This document shows, piece after piece, positions 6,080-11,670 of a stretch of DNA of 11,670 nt. This DNA is from JBLHLB01 sp047618505 (GTDB taxonomy: Bacteria; Planctomycetota; UBA1135; GCA-002686595). The notes beneath the pieces are model-generated. The model was not told where the DNA came from and made no database searches. It saw only the letters and a program-made list of their open reading frames with translations. The DNA is taken from positions 1 through 11,670 of the forward strand of contig JBLHLB010000099.1 of NCBI GenBank assembly GCA_047618505.1. Direction: 5' to 3'. Position 1 is the stretch's first letter; the number at the start of each line of letters is the position of its first letter. The translations under genes were made by a program, and so were the position numbers.

Positions 6080-6760
6080 ATGTCTTCCAAGATGTTTCCC
6101 AAGACGCTTCCCATGACTCATCCGCGCCCCTCACGTAACCGTGCCGGCATCTCGACCCTCGGCGGCATCGTCGGCGGCCTCCTAGCCCTGACCCTCGTCT
6201 TGGGGGTGGTCTACATGAAGACCTACAACGGATTGGTGAACCGCAGCGAGAGCGTCACGGCCTCCATGACTGAGATTCAGAACCAGTACAAGCGGCGCAA
6301 CGACCTGGTACCGAACCTGGTGTCGACAGTGCAGGGTGCAGCGGATTTTGAAGGTGGAACGATCATGGCAGTGACCGAAGCGCGCGCCCGCGTCGGTTCC
6401 CTGCAGTTGCCCGCAGATCTCGCTTCGGATCCCGCGGCGATGCAGCAATTCATGGCTGCCCAGGGTGAGTTGAGCGGGGCGCTAAGTCGCTTGCTCGTCG
6501 TAGCCGAAAACTACCCGAACCTCACAGCGACCGCAGGCTATCGCGATTTGCAAACCCAGTTGGAAGGCGCCGAGAATCGCATCGCTGTTGCGCGCCGCGA
6601 TGCCATCGACTCCATCGCATCCCACAACAAGGGCGTCAAGCGTTTCCCCGCGGTGTTGATCGCCGAGGGTCACGGATATGTCAGCCTGCCTGCGCTCGAG
6701 TTCAAGGAAACAGCGGAGGAGCTGGACACGGTTCCGACCGTTGACTTCTCGAACGATTAG
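6080..6760 (+). CDS. lemA: LemA family protein
   Basis: It encodes 226 residues ending in TAG. One membrane helix lies near the N-terminus (about residues 26-46, ending VLGVVYMK), preceded by basic residues (R16, R19, R21). The typical LemA coiled helical domain follows: YNGLVNRSESVTASMTEIQ, QYKRRNDLVPNLVSTVQG, EARARVG, YPNLTATAGYRDLQTQLEG, ENRIAVARRD, then NKGVKRFPAVLIAEGHGY and the closing VPTVDF. LemA proteins are inner-membrane anchored with the helical domain outside; their biochemical role is not settled. The start is uncertain: ATG 6080, 6092 and 6113 all precede the helix and none has a clear ribosome-binding site. It is followed closely by two TPM-domain genes, a recurrent arrangement, so it probably leads an operon. 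The usual Tyr in the YN...FP motif is His here (SHNKGVKRFP). Confidence 0.93.
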   Translation: MSSKMFPKTLPMTHPRPSRNRAGISTLGGIVGGLLALTLVLGVVYMKTYNGLVNRSESVTASMTEIQNQYKRRNDLVPNLVSTVQGAADFEGGTIMAVTEARARVGSLQLPADLASDPAAMQQFMAAQGELSGALSRLLVVAENYPNLTATAGYRDLQTQLEGAENRIAVARRDAIDSIASHNKGVKRFPAVLIAEGHGYVSLPALEFKETAEELDTVPTVDFSND

Positions 6761-6781
6761 GCGTTGGCTCCACGTCCGCGC

Positions 6782-7567
6782 ATGCATCGACGCACGACCT
6801 ACTCCTCCAGCTTCCAGCACAGACCCCACGTGATCGCTTCCTTCTTTCTAGCCCTCGCCACGGCTGCGCCCCTACTCGGGGCTCAGGGTGCCGACGCGGG
6901 CCGTGCCGACGATTTCATCACAGATCGAGCGAAACTGTTTTCGGCGGGGGAGCTCTCGAATCTCAATTCACGAGCTTCTTCCTACGCGGCCGGTACCGGA
7001 CACGAGATCGCCGTGTTGACCATGCCAGACCTTGATGGTCAGACGATCGAGAACTTCGCCCGGGAGGCTGCGCGCGATTGGGGTCTGGGGCAGGAGGGTA
7101 TCCACGACGGCGCCCTCCTGGTAATTGACCTGAAGGGCAGGAAAATGCGTATTGAAGTCGGACGTGGCCTGGAGGGCTCCCTGACAGATCTCTACTGCGG
7201 GCGAATCATCCGTGAGGTCCTGACGCCGGCCTTTAAGGCCAAGGACTACTTCGGAGGCGTCGACCGCGCCCTCGAAACGATGCATTCCATTGTCGGCGGA
7301 GAATCAGCGCCGCCGAACCTGCGGCGCAACAGCAAGGATGGCGGTGGCGGCATCGCTCAGCTGTTCGTTACGGGTTTGATGCTGGTCGTCATCTTCACTC
7401 GTTCCCGCCGACGAGGCGGTCCGGGTGGTCGCATCATGGGACGCGGCGGATCGATGATCTTCTTCCCCATGGGTGGCGGCCACAGCAGTGGTGGTGGTGG
7501 CGGCGGCTTCGGCGGCTTCTCCGGCGGCGGTGGCTTTTCCGGCGGTGGCGCCTCAGGAGGTTGGTGA
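6782..7567 (+). CDS. Secreted TPM-domain (YgcG-like) protein with Gly-rich tail
   Basis: It encodes 261 residues from ATG 6782; a TTG at 6764 is an in-frame alternative only 3 nt after the lemA stop. A signal peptide spans about residues 14-37 (hydrophobic core FFLALATAAPLL, then GAQGA). The TPM domain runs from about 43 to 165: ITDRAKLFSAGELSNLN, HEIAVLTMPDLDGQTIENFA, WGLGQEGIHDGALLVIDLKG, MRIEVGRGLEG, and AFKAKDYFGGVDRALETM. A membrane helix near 185-200 is followed by basic residues SRRRGG and a tail of about 55 residues that is mostly Gly, Ser and Phe, as in YgcG-type proteins. TPM domains were first annotated as phosphatase-like; in bacteria their role is poorly defined, with proposed envelope or repair functions. 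It sits between lemA and a second TPM gene and overlaps the latter by one base. Confidence 0.92.
   Translation: MHRRTTYSSSFQHRPHVIASFFLALATAAPLLGAQGADAGRADDFITDRAKLFSAGELSNLNSRASSYAAGTGHEIAVLTMPDLDGQTIENFAREAARDWGLGQEGIHDGALLVIDLKGRKMRIEVGRGLEGSLTDLYCGRIIREVLTPAFKAKDYFGGVDRALETMHSIVGGESAPPNLRRNSKDGGGGIAQLFVTGLMLVVIFTRSRRRGGPGGRIMGRGGSMIFFPMGGGHSSGGGGGGFGGFSGGGGFSGGGASGGW
7555..7560 (+). promoter_or_regulatory. Ribosome-binding site inside the Gly-rich tail of the upstream gene
   Basis: A perfect AGGAGG lies 6 nt before ATG 7567, which overlaps the upstream stop as TGATG. It fixes the start of the second TPM gene at 7567 rather than 7573 and indicates translational coupling. It is encoded within the final Gly codons of the upstream protein. 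Confidence 0.8.
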
Positions 7568-8391
7568 TGTTGATGAATACACAACTCTTGGCGACATGCC
7601 TTTTTCAGGATCAGGGCGCTGGTCTCGACGAATGGACACCCGCAGGTCACGGCAGCGCTTGGGACCTGCTCTTCACATTGCAGCGCCTGGCGCCCTGGGC
7701 TTTCGGTCTGATTCTGATCGCACTCCTCGTGCAGGCATTCCGCCATCGCACGCGCTTCCGTGCTGTTGAGACCCTCGACATGGGAGCGGTGGATCGCCTG
7801 CGCCGCGGAGTTGCTGAGGCGGAAACGGAGACCAGCGGCGAAATAGGTGTCGTCGTGCTCGAGAGATCGGATCGCTATCCCGAGGCACCTTGGGTTGGCG
7901 GGGCGTTCCTGGTCGTCCTGGGGACCTTGGCCTTCTCGCATCTCTTGGTTCACCTCACGCTCCTGCCGGTCCTTGGGATTCAGTTGCTGTTTGGCTTGGC
8001 GATCTATGCCTTGTCCGAAAAGATCCCCGGTCTGCGCCGCCGCTTCGTTTCCCAAGCCCGTGCGTCGGAGATGGCAGAGGAACAGGCCATCCAGGAGTTT
8101 CACGGTTTGCGCCTGCGGGAGACCGAAGGCCGTACCGGCGTGCTGCTGTTCGTCTCCCTCTTCGAGCGCCAGGTCGTGGTGCTTGCGGACGAGGGCATCT
8201 CCGACCTAGTCGCTGCGGACATTTGGGGCGAGGTCCATCGAACCGTTCTCGCCGGTGCCAAGCGTGGGGAGCTCGAGGCTGGTCTCCAGGGCGGGGTCAA
8301 GCTCGTGGGCACCATCCTGAAGGAGCGCTTCCCGGCCACGGCCGATGGCGAGAATCAGGTCGAGGACCACGTGATCGTGCGGCGCGAGTAA
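7567..8391 (+). CDS. Membrane-bound TPM-domain protein
   Basis: It encodes 274 residues ending in TAA. The start is set by AGGAGG 6 nt upstream and the TGATG overlap with the previous gene. There is one membrane helix at about residues 39-58 (APWAFGLILIALLVQAF), then an N-terminal half of the TPM domain (RRGVAEAETETSGEIGVVVL). Two more helices follow at about 111-150 (GGAFLVVLGTLAFSHLL and LLPVLGIQLLFGLAIYAL), and the second half of the domain comes after them (RLRETEGRTGVLLFVSLFER, VVVLADEGISDLV, LQGGVKLVGTILKERFP). This split-by-helices layout matches the membrane TPM proteins often encoded beside LemA and secreted TPM proteins. Function is unknown; it is likely to act with its two upstream neighbours in the envelope. 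Confidence 0.9.
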   Translation: MLMNTQLLATCLFQDQGAGLDEWTPAGHGSAWDLLFTLQRLAPWAFGLILIALLVQAFRHRTRFRAVETLDMGAVDRLRRGVAEAETETSGEIGVVVLERSDRYPEAPWVGGAFLVVLGTLAFSHLLVHLTLLPVLGIQLLFGLAIYALSEKIPGLRRRFVSQARASEMAEEQAIQEFHGLRLRETEGRTGVLLFVSLFERQVVVLADEGISDLVAADIWGEVHRTVLAGAKRGELEAGLQGGVKLVGTILKERFPATADGENQVEDHVIVRRE

Positions 8392-8393
8392 AG

Positions 8394-8426
8394 ACCCTGG
8401 GCCAGGCTGTCTTCCTTGGCCTGGGT
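8394..8426 (+). terminator. Possible imperfect terminator hairpin after the TPM operon
   Basis: ACCCTGGGCCAGG (8394-8406) can pair with CCTTGGCCTGGGT (8414-8426) with one mismatch and two single-base bulges around a 7-nt loop. It starts 3 bp after the TPM stop codon. There is no clear T-tract behind it, so it may be a weak or factor-assisted terminator, or a mere stem. Confidence 0.35.
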
Positions 8427-8530
8427 CGGTCATTTGTCGGTGGGAGGAGCGGGTCCGGGACGCCGGTGCCGCTATCCTGTGTGCGCGGGGAATCCTCCTC
8501 CGCAGACACGACCCCATCCGGACCACGACC

Positions 8531-11200
8531 ATGACTGTTACCGACGCCAAGCAAGAGACCCCGCAGCCCGTCTACCGCAAGGATTACCGCGAGCCGGACT
8601 ACTGGATCGACCGCGTGCACCTGGACTTCGACCTCCATGAGGAGAAGTCGATCGTCAATGCGCGCATCGAGCTGCGGCGCAATGAGAATGTGAATTCGGG
8701 GGACGCCGCCCTTGTCTTAGTGGGAGAGGATCTCGTCACTGAGGAAATCAAGCTCGACGGTCGTGTGCTCGCGGAGAACGAGTACAGCCTCACCAAGGAG
8801 CGACTGACGATCCCAGGCGTGCCCGATAGCTTTGTGTTGGAAACGCGGGTGTCCCTGGAGCCGCAGAACAACACGCAACTCTCCGGGCTCTACAAGTCCA
8901 GCGGCAACTTCTGCACCCAGTGCGAGGCCGAGGGCTTCCGTCGCATCACCTGGTTCCACGATCGTCCGGACGTGATGGCGAAGTACACGGTCCGCGTCGA
9001 AGCGGACAAGGCCAAGTACCCGGTACTGCTGTCGAACGGGAACCGGCTGGAGGCCGGCGAACTGGCGGGTGGGCGACACTTCACTCGCTGGGAAGATCCC
9101 TATGTCAAGCCGAGCTATCTCTTTGCGCTAGTGGCGGGCAACTTGAAGGCCCTGGCGGGGAATCACACCACGACCAGTGGCCGTGAGGTGAAGCTGGAGA
9201 TCTGGGTCGAAGAGAAGAACCTCTCCAAGTGTGGCCACGCCCTGGAGGCCCTGAAGAAGTCCATGCAATGGGACGAGCAGACCTACGGGCTGGAGTACGA
9301 CCTTGACCTCTACATGATCGTCGCCGTCGACGATTTCAACATGGGGGCCATGGAGAACAAGGGCTTGAACGTGTTCAACTCGAAGCTCGTTCTCGCCTCC
9401 CAGGAAACGGCCACGGACGCGGACTACGAGCGCATCGAGAGCGTTGTGGCCCATGAGTACTTCCACAACTGGACCGGCAACCGCGTGACCTGCCGCGACT
9501 GGTTTCAGCTGACCCTAAAAGAGGGCTTGACGGTCTACCGCGATCAGCGCTTTACGGCTGATATGACCTCGGAAACGGTCAAGCGTATCGACGATGTGCG
9601 CCACCTGCGCGAAGCTCAGTTCGCCGAAGCCGACGGCCCCATGTCGCACCCTGTGCGGCCCGAGTCCTACGTTTCCATGGACAACTTCTACACCATCACG
9701 GTGTATGAGAAAGGCGCGGCGGTTGTGCGCATGTACGAGATGCTCCTTGGCCGCGCGGGCTTCCGTGCAGGCATGGACCTCTACTTTGAGCGTCACGACG
9801 GTGGGGCCGTGACCTGCGATGACTTCCGGGCAGCCATGGCGGATGCGAACTCGGCAGATCTCTCCCAATTCGAGCGTTGGTATACCCAGGCGGGGACGCC
9901 GACCCTGCACGCCGCTGGGGTCTTTGACGCCGCGGCCAAGACCTACACCCTGACCCTTCGCCAGGAGATTCCCCAGGCGACGGACGAGAGCGCTCCGGAG
10001 CCGATGTTGATCCCCATAGCGGTTGGGCTTGTCGGGCCCGACGGTGCGGACATGCCTCTGCAAATGGTGGGTGAGGATTCACCCGCGGCAGAGACGACGC
10101 GCATGTTGGTTCTCTCGGAGAAGACACAGACGCATGTGTTTATCGGCATAGAGTCCGAGCCGGTTCCGTCCGTGCTGCGCGGCTTCTCGGCGCCGGTTAA
10201 ACTGCTGCTCCCGCGTAGCAGCGAAGAGTTGGCCTTCCTCATGGCGAACGACTCCGATGGCTTCAACCGTTGGGATGCGGGGCAGACCCTGGCTCGGCGC
10301 CTGTTGCTGAAGCTGGCGGACGACCACGCCGCAGGTGACGCGCTTTCCATGCCCGATGGATTTGTCGCCGCCTTCGGGCGCATCCTCGCGGACGACAGTC
10401 TGGATGGTTCTTACCGCGCCGTAGCCTTGGGCTTGCCCTCGGAGCGTGAGCTCGGACTTTCCCAGGAAGTCGTCAATCCCGATTCCTTGCACGCTGCCCG
10501 TGAGTACGTTGTGCAGCAACTGGCTTCCGGATTGCGCGCCCAGTGGATGGAAATCTTCGAGGCGACTAGGTCCAAGGGTGCCTACTCCGCCGACAAGTCT
10601 GAGATTGATCGCCGTCGCCTGCATGGCCGTGCATTGGGCTACCTGACGTCTCTTGAGGAGCCTGCCTACGTGGCCTTGGCCAAGACCGAGTTCGACGCTG
10701 CCGATAACATGACTGACAGTCAATCCGCCCTGGGTTGTCTTGTGCAATCCGATGCGCCTGAGCGTGCGGAAGCCTTGGCTGCGTTCTTTGAGCGTTGGAA
10801 GGAGGACCCCCTGGTGTTGGATAAGTGGTTCACGCTCCAGGCGCTTACGTCACTTCCGACAGCCCTCGAGGAAGTTACGGCCCTGGCGAAGCACCCCTCT
10901 TTTACGCTCAAGAACCCCAACCGTGCGCGTTCCTTGATCAGCGCATTTGGTTTGATGAACCAGGTGCGTTTCCACCAGGCCGATGGCGCGGGCTATCGCT
11001 TTGTGGCGGATCAGGTCCTTGCCATTGACGAGTTCAACCCGCAGCTGGCGGCCCGCGTGGTGTCCGCCTTCAACCGTTGGCGGAGCTTTGACACCGAACG
11101 CCAGGGATTGATGAAGACGGAGTTGCGGCGTATTGCTGCAAAGGACGGGCTTTCCAAGGACACCGGAGAAATCGTGGGTCGCGCGCTCAAGGGTGCCTAA
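8531..11200 (+). CDS. pepN: Aminopeptidase N (M1 family zinc metallopeptidase)
   Basis: It encodes 889 residues ending in TAA, close to the E. coli PepN length. It removes N-terminal residues from peptides, probably in the cytoplasm since no signal peptide is seen. The N-terminal beta domain spans about 1-200, including the PepN-like LYKSSGNFCTQCEAEGFRRI and FHDRPDVMAKY. The catalytic domain has the substrate-anchoring motif GAMEN at 272-276, the zinc site HEYFH at 308-312 with third ligand Glu331 (LKEGLTV), and the catalytic Tyr392 (TVYEKGA). Spacings between these equal those of E. coli PepN (G261, H297, H301, E320, Y381). The third domain (about 455-560) and the helical C-terminal domain (to 889) are present. 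The start has no strong Shine-Dalgarno. The next gene begins 4 nt after the stop, suggesting co-transcription. Confidence 0.97.
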   Translation: MTVTDAKQETPQPVYRKDYREPDYWIDRVHLDFDLHEEKSIVNARIELRRNENVNSGDAALVLVGEDLVTEEIKLDGRVLAENEYSLTKERLTIPGVPDSFVLETRVSLEPQNNTQLSGLYKSSGNFCTQCEAEGFRRITWFHDRPDVMAKYTVRVEADKAKYPVLLSNGNRLEAGELAGGRHFTRWEDPYVKPSYLFALVAGNLKALAGNHTTTSGREVKLEIWVEEKNLSKCGHALEALKKSMQWDEQTYGLEYDLDLYMIVAVDDFNMGAMENKGLNVFNSKLVLASQETATDADYERIESVVAHEYFHNWTGNRVTCRDWFQLTLKEGLTVYRDQRFTADMTSETVKRIDDVRHLREAQFAEADGPMSHPVRPESYVSMDNFYTITVYEKGAAVVRMYEMLLGRAGFRAGMDLYFERHDGGAVTCDDFRAAMADANSADLSQFERWYTQAGTPTLHAAGVFDAAAKTYTLTLRQEIPQATDESAPEPMLIPIAVGLVGPDGADMPLQMVGEDSPAAETTRMLVLSEKTQTHVFIGIESEPVPSVLRGFSAPVKLLLPRSSEELAFLMANDSDGFNRWDAGQTLARRLLLKLADDHAAGDALSMPDGFVAAFGRILADDSLDGSYRAVALGLPSERELGLSQEVVNPDSLHAAREYVVQQLASGLRAQWMEIFEATRSKGAYSADKSEIDRRRLHGRALGYLTSLEEPAYVALAKTEFDAADNMTDSQSALGCLVQSDAPERAEALAAFFERWKEDPLVLDKWFTLQALTSLPTALEEVTALAKHPSFTLKNPNRARSLISAFGLMNQVRFHQADGAGYRFVADQVLAIDEFNPQLAARVVSAFNRWRSFDTERQGLMKTELRRIAAKDGLSKDTGEIVGRALKGA

Positions 11201-11204
11201 TCCC

Positions 11205-11670
11205 ATGGACCTTACTCGCCTACAGCCAGCGCTTGTCTTGGCCCTCGCCGCGCTCCTGACTCCGGTGTTTGCCCAGGAACAAGCAGCGGATGCGGAGCCC
11301 CCTCTGGACTCTTTCTTGGGGGGTGTCCGGATCAACGAGCCGGAGGCCTTAGGTGGTTACACACTCTTCGCTCCCCTGCGCAGTCACACGACCTATTTGG
11401 TCGATATGGAGGGCGAAGTAGCGCACACCTGGGAGAGCGATTTGCCCCCCGGCCAAGCGGTCTACCTCACGGACGAGGGCCATCTCTTTCGCAGCGGACG
11501 TGTCTCGCACGACCTATTCCACGGCGGTGGGCAGGGCGGACGTCTGCAGGAGTTCTCCTGGGACGGAGAGCTCCTTTGGGACGCGATCCTGAGCAATGAG
11601 ACACACCACGCGCACCACGACTTCGCGCTGCTGCCGAATGGCAACGTGCTCGTCCTAGCCTGGGAAAAGG
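11205..11670 (+). CDS. Exported arylsulfotransferase-like protein, 3' end cut by window edge
   Basis: The frame is open for 155 codons from ATG 11205 to the window edge. The N-terminus is a signal peptide (TRLQPALVLALAALLTPVFA, cleavage likely before QEQ). The visible mature part has GGYTLFAPLRSHTTYLVD, HTWES, the HDLFHGGGQGG stretch and ETHHAHHDFALLPNGNVLVL, the beta-propeller phrases typical of the arylsulfotransferase (ASST/PQQ-like) superfamily, with clustered His residues near the presumed active site. ASST enzymes move sulfate from aryl sulfates to phenols, but many relatives of this type are uncharacterised. The gene begins 4 nt after pepN and is probably translationally coupled; no functional link to PepN is evident. 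Confidence 0.75.
   Translation, partial: MDLTRLQPALVLALAALLTPVFAQEQAADAEPPLDSFLGGVRINEPEALGGYTLFAPLRSHTTYLVDMEGEVAHTWESDLPPGQAVYLTDEGHLFRSGRVSHDLFHGGGQGGRLQEFSWDGELLWDAILSNETHHAHHDFALLPNGNVLVLAWEK

Noticed and set aside
7357..8103. 248-residue minus-strand frame with a Pro-rich end
   Set aside because: The proline run is the reverse reading of the Gly-rich tail of the TPM protein; the plus-strand genes are clear.
10079..10747. 222-residue minus-strand frame inside pepN
   Set aside because: It is a shadow of high-GC codon use opposite the PepN C-terminal domain, with no recognisable domain.

Overview
This is a GC-rich bacterial window (roughly 60% G+C by eye). It shows lipoprotein signal peptides, type IV-style prepilin processing, sulfatase-like lipoproteins, BlaI-type regulator remains and a LemA/TPM operon. 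This mix fits Planctomycetota, Myxococcota or another deltaproteobacteria-like lineage, but nothing here fixes the phylum. TGA is an ordinary stop codon in neighbouring genes (for example at 1238-1240 and 7565-7567), so the code is standard.

Layout. (1) 1-3163, minus strand: two tandem paralogous sulfatase-like lipoproteins. The upstream one carries a C-terminal TPR region; the downstream one runs off the left edge. (2) 3272-3700, plus strand: a single-domain rhodanese whose catalytic cysteine codon is TGA. Homologous coding sequence continues in frame to a TAG 66 codons later, and a perfect 7-bp hairpin with a GU-containing loop starts 14 nt after the TGA. I read this as a selenocysteine-containing rhodanese with a bacterial SECIS element, the most notable item in the window. 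(3) 3730-3769: a 17-bp hairpin terminator between the convergent rhodanese and pilin genes. (4) 3790-4596, minus strand: an orphan type IV pilin/pseudopilin-like protein. (5) About 4974-5811, minus strand: a gene graveyard. It holds a BlaI/MecI-type repressor broken by at least two frameshifts, a possible hydrophobic membrane-protein remnant, and a DUF1579-like C-terminal remnant with an in-frame TAG and short tandem-repeat expansions. Two near-palindromes resembling BlaI operators remain upstream of the broken repressor. (6) 6080-8391, plus strand: a tight lemA - TPM (secreted, Gly-rich tail) - TPM (membrane) operon. (7) 8531-11200, plus strand: a full-length PepN aminopeptidase with all catalytic residues. 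Four bases later comes the start of an exported arylsulfotransferase-like protein that runs off the right edge.

How the genes relate. The two sulfatase-like proteins look co-transcribed and probably act outside the inner membrane. Both carry Thr rather than the Cys/Ser that is converted to formylglycine in true sulfatases, so sulfatase activity should not be assumed. LemA and the two TPM proteins form a recurrent envelope-associated gene set of poorly known biochemical role. The rhodanese stands alone and would depend on selAB/selC/selD elsewhere in the genome.
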